64,000 nucleotides of DNA from Microlunatus speluncae (GTDB lineage Bacteria; Actinomycetota; Actinomycetes; Propionibacteriales; Propionibacteriaceae). Positions 47,384-57,147 of this stretch are shown here, piece by piece (the first letter of the stretch is position 1; each line of letters starts with the position of its first letter). The notes below the pieces were generated by a model. That model saw only the letters and a list, made by a program, of their open reading frames with translations. It ran no database searches and was not told the DNA's origin. The stretch is taken from assembly GCF_009299835.1 (NCBI RefSeq), contig NZ_VKCZ01000011.1:62001-126000 (forward strand), read 5' to 3'. Position numbers and translations under genes: made by a program.

Positions 47384-48507
47384 GCACCGGCGGGGCGCTG
47401 CCGGACACCTGCCCGATCGGCTGGCAGCCGAACGCCCTGGCCCCGGTGTTCTTCGGGGCCCGCAGCCTCGGCCCGGCCGACGGCGCGCCGGTCCCGCTGC
47501 GGATCTTCTTCCCCAGCCTCGACGGCGCGGTCGAGAGCGCGCCGATCCTTGCCGGCTGCGGTCGCTATCCCTTGATCATCTTCTGTCACGGACACTGCAT
47601 CGGCGATCCCGATCATCACCGGCGCTGGTTCCGGTTGCCGGCCCAGCTCGCCCGGAGCGGGTACGTCGTCGTGGTCCCCCGGCTGGCCGGCATCTCGAGC
47701 GGGCAGAGCCCGTCGGTCGCCGATCATCCCGACCTGGCCACGCTGCAGGCGGTCGCCGGCTGGGCCCGGTCCGGCTGGGAGCACGCCGCGGTGCTGCTGC
47801 CGCCACCGGCCACCGGGCTGGCCGGGCACAGCTACGGCGCCATGCTCGCGGCCCGGTTTGCCAGCACCCGGCCGGTCGCCGGCTACGCCGGACTGAGCGG
47901 CGGCTGGGGCGACTGGTTCGGGGATGCGCCGAGGCCGCTGCCGCTGCTCGACCTGCCGACGCTGCTGGTCTGGGGCGGGGCGGGCGACCTGTTCACCCAA
48001 CTGTCCGACGCCGAGTGGAATCAGCTGCGCCGGCCGCGGCACCGGGTGATCTTCGCCGAGGGCGAGCACTGGGACTACCTGAAGGGCGTGGACGTGCCGT
48101 GCCGCAACAGCACCGGCGCCTGTCCGCATCTCGGCCCGGCGGTGGACGACCTGGTGACGATGTTCTTCGGCAAGTATCTGCCGCCGGAGTTCGGCGACGG
48201 GCTGCCGGGCCGGGTGCCGACCAGCCTGGCGCCGCCGCCGCTCGAGCTGACTCCGGAGCAGGAGTTCTTCGCCGGTGGGTTCCTGAACGGCTGGGACGCG
48301 CTGTCCGGGCATCCGGCCTGCGCGGCCGGAGTCTCGGCGGTCACCGAACTACTGGTGGCCAACCGACGGACCAGGGAGACGCATTCGTTGGAGCGGCCGT
48401 GCCGGTTCGTGGCGTTGATCGGCGAGCGCAACCGGCAGGTCGTCGGCACCCGACCGACCGGCTACCACTGGTGCGATTTCTGCTTCCCGCGGCGGGCGGA
48501 CGGCTGA
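47380..48507 (+). CDS. alpha/beta hydrolase family protein
   Basis: 375 aa. Alpha/beta hydrolase core: PLIIFCHGHCIGDPDHHRRW (oxyanion region), nucleophile elbow GLAGHSYGAMLA and a late histidine in FAEGEHWDYLKG. Acidic candidates lie in VWGGAGDLF. Overall like dienelactone-hydrolase or PAF-acetylhydrolase relatives. No signal peptide is visible. It sits between two related membrane proteins. The C-terminal 120 residues, with several cysteines and tryptophans, are less familiar. Confidence 0.8.
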   Translation: MSTGGALPDTCPIGWQPNALAPVFFGARSLGPADGAPVPLRIFFPSLDGAVESAPILAGCGRYPLIIFCHGHCIGDPDHHRRWFRLPAQLARSGYVVVVPRLAGISSGQSPSVADHPDLATLQAVAGWARSGWEHAAVLLPPPATGLAGHSYGAMLAARFASTRPVAGYAGLSGGWGDWFGDAPRPLPLLDLPTLLVWGGAGDLFTQLSDAEWNQLRRPRHRVIFAEGEHWDYLKGVDVPCRNSTGACPHLGPAVDDLVTMFFGKYLPPEFGDGLPGRVPTSLAPPPLELTPEQEFFAGGFLNGWDALSGHPACAAGVSAVTELLVANRRTRETHSLERPCRFVALIGERNRQVVGTRPTGYHWCDFCFPRRADG

Positions 48508-48523
48508 CCATCACCGACCGAGG

Positions 48524-49369
48524 TCAGCAGGGACGCGACTTGCTCTCGGCATCATCGCCCGGCTCCGGCTGGTGGCCGAACTGCACCGAGAGGTCGAGGT
48601 CGGCCCGCTGGCCGAGGACCTGCCGGGCATCGCGGCAGGCCGACTCGGCGCCCGCCTCCACCTTGGCCTGGACGCGGACCTTGAGCCGCTCGCCGAGCAC
48701 CGCCTGGTGGAGCTTCGGTACGCGCTGCAGCAGGGCCAGCACCTCGTCGACCTCGGCCGGCCGGTGCAGCGCGGCCTCGGCCACGGTCACCTTGGCCCCG
48801 GCCGTCGGGGAGTCCCGCACCGCGAGCCGGTCGGCCGGCACGGGCTCGCCGGCCGCCAGGGCGGCGACCAGGGCCCGGGCCAGCGGGATGGCCCGGTCCG
48901 GAGTGGCGGGCTCGGCGTCGATCACCGGCGAGTACGGATCGACGATGATCACTCCCGGCTCGGCCAGCCGGGCGGTGCCGAGCCGCTGCAACAGGTCGAC
49001 GGACCTCGGCTGGTCGATCACCTCGGGTTCCTGCGGGGTGGCCAGGCTGACCGAACCGAGCCGCAGGGTCCAGGAGTCCTCGAGCTGCTGGGCGCGGTCG
49101 AAGATCACCCGGGCCTCGGCGGGGGTAACCCGGGCCGCCAGCTCCACCTCGTGCTTCACGCCGTCGATCCGAGCGACTCCGGGCAGGCCCTCCAACGTGG
49201 CGGTCCGGCCGGCGATGACCGCGTAAACGATCACGACCACCAGGACGACGACGAGGCAGAACACGATCAACCGGTGCACCCCGTAGCGGCGACCGAGGAG
49301 CAGGTCGCGCGCGGTGGGACGGGGCGTCGTCGCGGAGCTGTTCGCGCCGCCCGCGTTGCGTGAATTCAT
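48524..49369 (-). CDS. single-pass membrane protein related to the LysM protein nearby
   Basis: 281 aa from ATG 49369, preceded by GGGAGG. One helix at about 30-53 (LIVFCLVVVLVVVIVYAVIAG) is followed by an extracytoplasmic domain: GLPGVARIDGVKHEVELAARVTPAEARVIFDRAQQLEDSWTLRLGSVSL. This lines up with the equivalent part of the 46027-47127 protein. The LysM is absent. The C-terminus is rich in charged residues. Function unknown. Confidence 0.7.
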   Translation of the reverse strand: MNSRNAGGANSSATTPRPTARDLLLGRRYGVHRLIVFCLVVVLVVVIVYAVIAGRTATLEGLPGVARIDGVKHEVELAARVTPAEARVIFDRAQQLEDSWTLRLGSVSLATPQEPEVIDQPRSVDLLQRLGTARLAEPGVIIVDPYSPVIDAEPATPDRAIPLARALVAALAAGEPVPADRLAVRDSPTAGAKVTVAEAALHRPAEVDEVLALLQRVPKLHQAVLGERLKVRVQAKVEAGAESACRDARQVLGQRADLDLSVQFGHQPEPGDDAESKSRPC

Positions 49370-49422
49370 CTGGCCTCCCGGCTCGCCCGACAGTCGCGCC
49401 GCCCGCAGACGCGCGGGCGACC

Positions 49423-50373
49423 TTACCCGGCGACCGGGCCACCTGCTGGTGCCGTTGGGATGCCGGCCTTGCCGGGCGTCCGGCTCGCCGGTCGCACCCC
49501 GGCCAGCTCGAGGAAGCGGCGCAGCGTGGCCGACGGGTTGTCGGGTGACCAGGCGATCGCGAGATCCCAACCAGGCCAGGGATCCCGGAGCGGCCGGTAG
49601 GCGACGAGGCCAGGATCCATCGGCGGCGCCGGGCGGAGCAGCAGCGACACCCCGAGGCCGGCGGCGACCATCGCCACGGTGGTCTGGGCGTCAGCGGTCT
49701 CCTGGATGATCCGGGGCTCGAAGCCCGCGGCCCGGCAGCCGTCGAGGATCTGATCGTGGCCGGTCGATCCGGCCTCGCTGGCGTACAGCACGAAATCCTC
49801 GGTGGCGAGATCGGCGACCCGGACCCGGCGGAGCCGCGCCAGGCGGTGCCCGGCCGGCAGCGCGACGGTCCAGGGGTCGTGTGAGATCACGTGGGTCCGC
49901 AGGTCGGGCAGCCCGGCCCGGGGCTGCCGCGGGCGGAGCAGACCGACGTCGAGCCCGCCGCCGAGCAGCGCCGGCAGCTGCCGCAACGTGGTCAGTGGGC
50001 TGAGCTTCAACCGGACCTCGGGACAGCTCTGCCGGAACCGGCCGAGCAGCTCGGGCAGCGCTTCGTAGGTGGCCGACTGGACGAAGGCCAGGCGGAGCTC
50101 ACCGAGCTCACCGGCGGCCGCGCGTTTAGCCGCGACGGCCGCGCCGTCCGCCCGCTGCAGCAGGTCTCTGGCGTGCTCGAGAAACACCTGGCCGGCCGAG
50201 GTCAGCCGCAGCCGGCGGCGATCTCGACTGAACAGCAACACCCCGAGATCGCCTTCCAGCGCAGCGATCTGACGGCTCAGGGTCGGCTGGGCCAGCCGCA
50301 GCCGGTCGGCTGCCCGGCCGACATGCAGCTCCTCGGCGACCACGACGAAGGAGCGCAACCGATAGAACTCCAT
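49423..50373 (-). CDS. LysR-family transcriptional regulator
   Basis: 316 aa. N-terminal helix-turn-helix MEFYRLRSFVVVAEELHVGRAADRLRLAQPTLSRQIAALE, followed by a two-lobe effector domain (LRLAFVQSATYEALPELL..., VSLLLRPAPPMDPGLVAYRPL). Divergent from the aldo/keto reductase and likely its activator. The inverted repeat at 50385-50430 lies in the shared gap. Effector unknown. Confidence 0.93.
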   Translation of the reverse strand: MEFYRLRSFVVVAEELHVGRAADRLRLAQPTLSRQIAALEGDLGVLLFSRDRRRLRLTSAGQVFLEHARDLLQRADGAAVAAKRAAAGELGELRLAFVQSATYEALPELLGRFRQSCPEVRLKLSPLTTLRQLPALLGGGLDVGLLRPRQPRAGLPDLRTHVISHDPWTVALPAGHRLARLRRVRVADLATEDFVLYASEAGSTGHDQILDGCRAAGFEPRIIQETADAQTTVAMVAAGLGVSLLLRPAPPMDPGLVAYRPLRDPWPGWDLAIAWSPDNPSATLRRFLELAGVRPASRTPGKAGIPTAPAGGPVAG

Positions 50374-50384
50374 CCCATCATTTT

Positions 50385-50430
50385 ATGCGTCGCATGCATG
50401 GAATCGTCCCGATGATTGCATTGGACGCAT
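50385..50430. promoter_or_regulatory. inverted repeat between LysR and reductase genes
   Basis: ATGCGTCGCATGCA (50385-50398) mirrors TGCATTGGACGCAT (50417-50430) at 12 of 14 positions around 18 bp. Position and layout fit paired LysR binding sites. Confidence 0.65.
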
Positions 50431-50484
50431 CAATGTCCGAGACCTACCGTGGACGTGATGATCATGAACAAGGGGGGAATCGCC

Positions 50485-51489
50485 ATGGAGCAACGGTTTC
50501 TGGGACGGACCGGCCTGCGGGTCTCCGAGCTGGGCCTGGGCACGATGACGTTCGGCGGCGACACCGACGAGGAGACCGCGGGCCGGATGCTGGACCGCTT
50601 CGCGGCGTCCGGCGGGACCTTGATCGACACCGCCGACGGATACCAGGACGGCCGGTCCGAGGAGATCCTCGGTCGCTGGCTGGCCGGCCGTTCGCGCGAG
50701 GACCTGGTGATCGCGACGAAGGTGTTCCATCGCACCGGGCCCGGCCCCAACGACCGCGGCCTCGGCCGCAAGCACCTGATCGCCGCGGTCGAGGGCAGCC
50801 TGCGGCGGCTGCGCACCGACTATCTCGATCTGTACCAGGCGCACGTCTTCGACGAGACGACGCCGCTGGAGGAGACCCTGTCGACGCTGGATGATCTTGT
50901 TCGCGCCGGCAAGGTCCGCTACCTCGGCGCCAGCAGCTTCTCCGGCTGGCAGTTGCAGAAGTCGATCGCCCTGGCCCGGCAGGCCGGCCGCGAGGCGTAC
51001 GTCTGTCTGCAGCCGCTCTACAACCTGCTCGACCGCGACGCCGAGTGGGAGCTGGTGCCGCTCTGCCTGGCCGAGGGGCTCGGCCTGATCGCCTGGAGCC
51101 CGTTGCGGATGGGGCTGCTGACCGGCCGCTATCGGCGCGGGATGACCGAACCCTTGTCGGGCAGCCGGATCGAGCGGCTGAACGCCGGCGGCGACCCGGC
51201 CTGGAGCAGGTATGCGGGCGAGCCGACCTGGCGGGTGCTGGACGCGCTCGACAAGGTGGCGGCCGAGACCGGACGCAGCGTCGCCCAGGTGGCGTTGCGC
51301 TGGTTGCTGCAGCGACCGGGTGTCACCGCCCCGATCATCGGGGCGCGGACCCTCGAGCAGTTCGACGACAATCTCGGTGCCGTCGGCTGGTCCCTGGACC
51401 ATGATCAACTGGAGACGTTGACGACGGCGAGCGAGCGCGAACTGCCGTATCCGTACGACGTGCTGGCCTGGGCGCGCGGCCTACCCTGA
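50485..51489 (+). CDS. aldo/keto reductase
   Basis: 334 aa, NADPH-dependent TIM-barrel oxidoreductase. The tetrad is visible: Asp and Tyr in [11 protein letters not shown], Lys in VIATKVF and His in LYQAHVFD. The cofactor region near the end is [16 protein letters not shown] chose ATG 50485 after GGGGGGA. Substrate unknown. Stop lies two bp from the convergent MarR stop. Confidence 0.92.
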   Translation: MEQRFLGRTGLRVSELGLGTMTFGGDTDEETAGRMLDRFAASGGTLIDTADGYQDGRSEEILGRWLAGRSREDLVIATKVFHRTGPGPNDRGLGRKHLIAAVEGSLRRLRTDYLDLYQAHVFDETTPLEETLSTLDDLVRAGKVRYLGASSFSGWQLQKSIALARQAGREAYVCLQPLYNLLDRDAEWELVPLCLAEGLGLIAWSPLRMGLLTGRYRRGMTEPLSGSRIERLNAGGDPAWSRYAGEPTWRVLDALDKVAAETGRSVAQVALRWLLQRPGVTAPIIGARTLEQFDDNLGAVGWSLDHDQLETLTTASERELPYPYDVLAWARGLP

Positions 51490-51491
51490 CG

Positions 51492-51875
51492 TCAGGACAG
51501 GTGCTCGGCGAGCAGGTGACGATGGGCGACGACGGCCCGGTCGTGCAGCTCGCGCCCCTTCTCGGTCAGGCCGACCAGGAGCGCCCGGCGATCGTCGTCG
51601 CAGGTCTTGCGATGCACCAGGTCGGCCTTGTGCAGCCGGTCGACGACCCGGGACAGTGCGCTCTGGGTCATCGAGGTGAGCTGGCTCAGGTCCTTCATCC
51701 GGCACGGCTGCTCGGGGTCCTGCACGTCGCAGACCAGGTCCAGCACCTCGAACTCGCTCAGTCCGATGCCGAACTCGTGGGTCAGTTCGCGGTCGATCGC
51801 CATGGAGGTCCGCAGGTAGGTGCCCTGCAACTCGCGCCATTGCTCGACCAATTGAGTCTCGACGACTCCGCTCAT
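51492..51875 (-). CDS. MarR-family transcriptional regulator
   Basis: 127 aa from ATG 51875. Helical dimer arms flank a winged helix: LSEFEVLDLVCDV, MKDLSQLTSMTQSALSRVVDRLHKADLVHRKTCDDDRRALLVGLTEKGREL. Divergent from an MFS exporter whose promoter contains palindromes, the classic MarR-exporter layout. A drug-like ligand is expected. Cysteines near the helix-turn-helix might permit redox sensing, which is speculative. Confidence 0.92.
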   Translation of the reverse strand: MSGVVETQLVEQWRELQGTYLRTSMAIDRELTHEFGIGLSEFEVLDLVCDVQDPEQPCRMKDLSQLTSMTQSALSRVVDRLHKADLVHRKTCDDDRRALLVGLTEKGRELHDRAVVAHRHLLAEHLS

Positions 51876-51906
51876 GACCACAGTCTTATCATGCGGACGT
51901 ACAAAA

Positions 51907-51940
51907 TGCAAAGGCATAAGTTGCTTGCGCATTCAATGCT
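51907..51940. promoter_or_regulatory. two palindromes in MarR/MFS gap
   Basis: ATGCAAAGGCAT (51907-51918) and GCATTCAATGC (51930-51940) have centres about 22.5 bp apart, two helical turns. The second sits just before the MFS -10. They are good MarR operator candidates. Confidence 0.6.
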
Positions 51941-51947
51941 TCCGCAT

Positions 51948-51953
51948 ATATCT
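51948..51953 (+). promoter_or_regulatory. -10 element for leaderless MFS mRNA
   Basis: TATATC ends seven bases before the GTG at 51961, and no ribosome site precedes the GTG. The proposed operator overlaps this promoter. Confidence 0.55.
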
Positions 51954-51960
51954 TCCTCAG

Positions 51961-53457
51961 GTGACTTCACTCAACACCGCCGCGGCGAACGCCGCGGACT
52001 CCTCGACCTGGACCCGTCGCCGGTGGATCCTGCTGCTGACGGTCAGCATCGTGCTGGCGCTGGACGGTCTGGACGTCTCGATGGTCGGTGTCGCGCTGCC
52101 CTCCATCGGCCGCGAACTGCGGCTCGACACCGCCGCCCTGCAATGGATCGTCTCCGGTTACGTGCTCGGCTACGGCAGCCTGCTGCTGCTCGGCGGCCGA
52201 CTGGCCGACCTGCTCGGCCGGCGCCGGATCTTCCTGATCGCGCTGACCGTCTTCGCGCTCGCGTCGCTGGTCGGCGGGCTGGTCTCCGATCCGACGCTGG
52301 TGATCGCGATGCGCTTCATCAAGGGCGTCGCCGCCGCGTTCACCGCGCCGACCGGCTTCTCGATCATCACCACCAACTTCGCCGAGGGCCCGGCCCGGAA
52401 CAAGGCGATCTCGATCTTCTCCACCTTCGGCGCCTCGGGCTTCTCGCTCGGCCTGATCGTCGGCGGGCTGATGACCACCCTCAGCTGGCGCTGGACCTTC
52501 CTCTTCTCGGTGCCGTTCGCGGTGGCCGCGGTGATCATGGGCCTGCTCTTCGTGCCGAAGGACAAGCCCGAGCCCGGCGGCGGTCATGATCTGGCCGGCG
52601 CGATCACGCTGCCGATCGGCATGCTGATCTTGGTCTATACCCTGGTCTCGGCGCCGGACGTCGGCTGGACCGAACCGCGGACGATCGGCGGTTTCGTGCT
52701 GGCCGCGCTGATCCTGGGCGCCTTCGGTCTGATCGAGACCAGGGCCAAGCATCCCTTGATCAGATTCGGCATCCTCAAGCAGGGTTGGGTGGCCCGGGCC
52801 AACCTGAGCATCGTGGCGCTCTTCGGCTCCTACCTGAGCTTCCAGTTCATCGTCACGCTGTACCTGCAGTCGGTGCTCGGTTGGCAGCCACTGCAGATGG
52901 CCCTCGCCCTGTTGCCGGCCGGCCTGCTGGTGGCCTTCACCGCCCCCTTCGCCGACCGTTTCATCGATCGGATCGGCGCCCGGAAGTTGATCATGGTCGG
53001 GCTGGGCGCGCTGGCCCTGGGCTACATCCTGTTCCTGCGCGTCGGGACCTCCCCGAACTACCTGCTCGACATCCTGCCCTCGGTGATCCTGCTCGGTGTC
53101 GGCTTCGCCCTCGGCTTCCCGTCGATCAACGTCCAGGCCACCTCCGGGATCAAGAACTCCGAGCAGGGCCTGGCCGCCGGACTGCTGCAGACCAGCACCC
53201 AGGTCGGCGCCGCGCTGGTGCTGGCCGTGACCACCGCCCTGGTGGTCGGCGGTGGCCACGCCGCCGCCGGGGCGACCGCGACCCCGCAACAGATGCTGGA
53301 CCAGTTCCGCCCCGGCCTCTTCCTGGCCCTGGCGGTGGCCGCAGCCGGCCTGGTGGTCGCCCTGCTGCCCAAGCGATCGGCCCGCGAGGTCGTACCGGAT
53401 CCGACCCCCGACCCGGAATCAGAACCCGAACCCGAACGCATCCCCGCCGGCGTCTGA
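51961..53457 (+). CDS. MFS transporter, DHA2-like drug exporter
   Basis: 498 aa from GTG 51961. About 14 helices. Motif A is GGRLADLLGRRRIFL after helix 2. SIVLALDGLDVSMVGVALPSIGREL and LQWIVSGYVLGYG are typical of the EmrB/QacA group. The tail is Pro/Glu-rich. It is probably an exporter of toxic compounds, controlled by the divergent MarR protein. Confidence 0.92.
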   Translation: MTSLNTAAANAADSSTWTRRRWILLLTVSIVLALDGLDVSMVGVALPSIGRELRLDTAALQWIVSGYVLGYGSLLLLGGRLADLLGRRRIFLIALTVFALASLVGGLVSDPTLVIAMRFIKGVAAAFTAPTGFSIITTNFAEGPARNKAISIFSTFGASGFSLGLIVGGLMTTLSWRWTFLFSVPFAVAAVIMGLLFVPKDKPEPGGGHDLAGAITLPIGMLILVYTLVSAPDVGWTEPRTIGGFVLAALILGAFGLIETRAKHPLIRFGILKQGWVARANLSIVALFGSYLSFQFIVTLYLQSVLGWQPLQMALALLPAGLLVAFTAPFADRFIDRIGARKLIMVGLGALALGYILFLRVGTSPNYLLDILPSVILLGVGFALGFPSINVQATSGIKNSEQGLAAGLLQTSTQVGAALVLAVTTALVVGGGHAAAGATATPQQMLDQFRPGLFLALAVAAAGLVVALLPKRSAREVVPDPTPDPESEPEPERIPAGV

Positions 53458-53464
53458 CCAACCC

Positions 53465-53525
53465 GCCGAGACGTCACATCCGCGGCCGTTCTGTCGGCGT
53501 GTCGCAGCGGATGTGACGTCTCGGC
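53465..53525. repeat. 61-bp hairpin repeat, family B copy 1
   Basis: GCCGAGACGTCACATCCGC pairs perfectly with GCGGATGTGACGTCTCGGC around a 23-nt loop containing CGGCGTGTCG. It lies between convergent MFS and Nudix genes and probably ends both transcripts. Confidence 0.9.
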
Positions 53526-53540
53526 ATCGGTTGGTTCGGG

Positions 53541-54023
53541 TCAGCCGGCGACGAGGATCGGTTCCGTGGGCGGACCGGTGAGCAGGAGACGGGCCAGGAG
53601 GTCAGGCAGGCCGGCGGGGCGGAGGCAGTCGGCGGTGGCGCGCAGCTCCGGGATGGTCCACCAGCGGTGGCCGTCGATCGCGGCCCGTTCCAGCGGCTCG
53701 AACCGAGAGGTGTCGATCTCGAAGCCGGGGACGCGGAGGAAGAAGTAGCGCTGCAGGTTGCGGAAGGTGACACCGTCCCGGACAGAGGCCCACGGGGTGC
53801 CGTGCCACACTTCCGGGCCGAGCTCGGCCGGCTCGACGGTCAGCCCGGTCTCCTCCCACAGCTCGCGTACCGCGGCCTCCGCGTACGTCTCGCCGTCGGC
53901 CAGCCCGCCGCCCGGGGCGAACCACCGGGTCGCGCCGTCATCGGTGACGGAGAAGAGCAGAAACCGATCGGCCGGGTCCGCCAACAGGACCCTTGCGCTG
54001 CGCCGCACCCTCTCCTCGATCAC
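53541..54023 (-). CDS. Nudix hydrolase
   Basis: 160 aa. The Nudix box GGGLADGETYAEAAVRELWEETGL keeps every catalytic residue (GX5EX7REUXEEXGU). N-terminus RRSARVLLADPADRFLLF is typical. It cleaves a nucleoside-diphosphate-linked substrate, unknown. Upstream is a family A repeat that separates it from a gene remnant. Confidence 0.93.
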   Translation of the reverse strand: MIEERVRRSARVLLADPADRFLLFSVTDDGATRWFAPGGGLADGETYAEAAVRELWEETGLTVEPAELGPEVWHGTPWASVRDGVTFRNLQRYFFLRVPGFEIDTSRFEPLERAAIDGHRWWTIPELRATADCLRPAGLPDLLARLLLTGPPTEPILVAG

Positions 54024-54042
54024 CGCCGCAGCCTAACCAACC

Positions 54043-54096
54043 CCGACTTGTCAGACTCTGGGCACGCTATAGCGTGCCCAGAGTCTGACATGTCGG
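54043..54096. repeat. 54-bp hairpin repeat, family A copy 7
   Basis: 54 bp with TTGTCAGA core. The inner stem ACTCTGGGCACGCTATAGCG pairs right through to the central TATA. This is the only copy between divergent reading frames, next to a truncated gene. Confidence 0.9.
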
Positions 54097-54108
54097 GGTC
54101 TAGAGAGG

Positions 54109-54520
54109 GTGTCGCTGTGGAACTCTTCCGCGGCGTATCAGGACCCGGCGTTGCTCACGTACCACCTCGACGATGTCGGCGCCGCGGCCGGACGCGCCGC
54201 CGAGCTGGCCGACCCTGACCTCCGGGTTCGCACCCAGGACCAGGTGCTCACCGCCGGCGACTATCTCTCCGCGTACGTGCTGGAGTGGACCCTGCACCAT
54301 CTCGACCTGATCGCGCACCGGCCCGGCGCGACCGCACCGCCGACCGAATCCCTTGGCCCGGTCCCGCAGGATGCTCGAGGAGATCGCCGGCGCCGCGTTC
54401 CCGGGGACGTGGTCCGATCCGGACGCGTTGTTGATCGGCACCGGCCGACGCCGCCCGACCGACGCGGAGCGGACCGCCCTGGGCGACCTGGCCCCGAGGC
54501 TCCCGCTGATCCTCGGCTGA
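54109..54520 (+). pseudogene. remnant of a maleylpyruvate-isomerase/DinB-like mycothiol-dependent protein
   Basis: Only the C-terminal half is left. One frame gives GDYLSAYVLEWTLHHLDLIAH to about 54350. The family sequence then continues in another frame from about 54365 (RRMLEEIAGAAFPGTWSDPD to LAPRLPLILG, stop at 54520). So there is an N-terminal deletion plus a frameshift. The 5' break lies beside repeat A copy 7. In this family the lost half would hold the metal-binding four-helix bundle. Confidence 0.75.
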
Positions 54521-54531
54521 CCGACGGACCT

Positions 54532-54592
54532 GGAAAAGATATAGGCCCCGGGCGCCTCCCGGACGTGATCGTCGGGGAGGGCCCGAGGCCCG
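54532..54592 (-). terminator. groEL terminator
   Basis: On the minus strand GGCCTCGGGCCC... pairs with ...GGGAGGCGCCCGGGGCC over about 17 bp and is followed by TATATCTTTT, 34 bp after the groEL stop. A classical strong terminator. Confidence 0.85.
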
Positions 54593-54625
54593 TTGTCTAG
54601 CTAGGTCTTGCCGTTGACCGTTGGG

Positions 54626-56248
<1,623 letters not shown>

Positions 56249-56256
56249 TTACCGGA

Positions 56257-56553
56257 TCACTTGGTGACGACGGCGAGGATGTCCCGCGCGTTGAGCAGCA
56301 GCAGGTCCTTGCCGTCGTACTTGACCTCGGTGCCGCCGTACTTGCTGAAGATGACGACGTCACCCTCGGCGACGTCCAGCGGAACCCGGTTGCCGTTGTC
56401 GTCGATCCGGCCCGGTCCGGTGGAGAGGACCTTGCCTTCCTGCGGCTTCTCCTTCGCGGTGTCCGGAATGACCAGTCCGGATGCCGTGGTCTGCTCGGCC
56501 TCGAGCGGCTCGATGAGGATGCGGTCCTCGAGCGGCTTGATCGTGACTGCCAC
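56257..56553 (-). CDS. groES: co-chaperonin GroES
   Basis: 98 aa. [42 protein letters not shown] holds the mobile loop; the roof and C-terminal [15 protein letters not shown] are standard. It caps GroEL in protein folding. I chose GTG 56553, preceded by AAGGGG. Two CIRCE operators lie upstream. Confidence 0.97.
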   Translation of the reverse strand: MAVTIKPLEDRILIEPLEAEQTTASGLVIPDTAKEKPQEGKVLSTGPGRIDDNGNRVPLDVAEGDVVIFSKYGGTEVKYDGKDLLLLNARDILAVVTK

Positions 56554-56634
56554 GTTCAAACCCCTTTCACAGGTGATGGTGTATGTGCATGGGATGCTCA
56601 GCCGAGCCGTCGTCGCGGTGCCGTCCCGGTCGAG

Positions 56635-56661
56635 TTGGCACACTCGGGTAGAGAGTGCCAA
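56635..56661. promoter_or_regulatory. CIRCE-like element, proximal
   Basis: TTGGCACAC, nine bases, then GAGTGCCAA: HrcA operator layout with two mismatched inner positions. It lies 82 bp upstream of the groES start. Confidence 0.75.
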
Positions 56662-56668
56662 CCCGAGA

Positions 56669-56695
56669 TTAGCACTCCCCCTCAGCGAGTGCCAG
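56669..56695. promoter_or_regulatory. CIRCE element, distal
   Basis: TTAGCACTC, nine bases, then GAGTGCCAG: close to the consensus TTAGCACTC-N9-GAGTGCTAA. It is seven bp from the first element. HrcA repression of groES-groEL is expected. Confidence 0.9.
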
Positions 56696-56707
56696 CGGAC
56701 CGTACGG

Positions 56708-57076
56708 TCAGCGCTTCGGTGACCCGCCGACCCGCGACAGCGCCTCCTGAGCGACCCAGTGGCGGGTCCCCTCGGGCGACGTGATCAGGCAGACCAGCTC
56801 ACCATCGACCTGCTTGATCGCCCGGACCACCGTGACGTGGTTCGGCTTGATCCGGCGCCCGTCCTCCAGCGCGATCGGTGCCGCCGGGCGGACCGTCTGG
56901 CCGATCTTCAGCGGCCGGGGCGGCAGGAACAGCATGATCAACAACAGGATCGGGCCGAGCAGCACACCGAGGACGGTGAAGATGAGGTCGTGGTAGCCCT
57001 TCCGCCGGGCCTCCCACGCCGCCGCGACGCCGGCCGCCACGTACAGCACGACGAGCAGCACATTGAGCGGCGACAC
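56708..57076 (-). CDS. small membrane protein of unknown function
   Basis: 122 aa. Two hydrophobic helices ([19 protein letters not shown] and [22 protein letters not shown]) precede a soluble C-terminal half ([42 protein letters not shown]). The start is GTG. It ends upstream of the groES operators and is read in the same direction. I do not recognise the family. Confidence 0.7.
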   Translation of the reverse strand: MSPLNVLLVVLYVAAGVAAAWEARRKGYHDLIFTVLGVLLGPILLLIMLFLPPRPLKIGQTVRPAAPIALEDGRRIKPNHVTVVRAIKQVDGELVCLITSPEGTRHWVAQEALSRVGGSPKR

Positions 57077-57106
57077 GGCGGTCAGCGTACGCGATGGCCC
57101 GCCGGG

Positions 57107-57142
57107 TCAGAGCCGGCGGCGGCGCTTGAAGACCAGATAGAG
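57107..57142 (-). pseudogene. remnant of a corA 3' end
   Basis: This 36-bp stretch matches the end of the corA gene (58864-58899) at 33 of 36 positions. On the minus strand it encodes LYLVFKRRRRL followed by a stop, against LYLVFKRRRWL in CorA. Two of the three differences are silent. It lies 6 bp after the PhyH stop. Confidence 0.7.
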
Positions 57143-57147
57143 ACGAC

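Noticed and set aside
53541..54023. A plus-strand gene opposite the Nudix hydrolase
   Set aside because: The minus-strand frame has a complete Nudix box; the opposite frame is a shadow.
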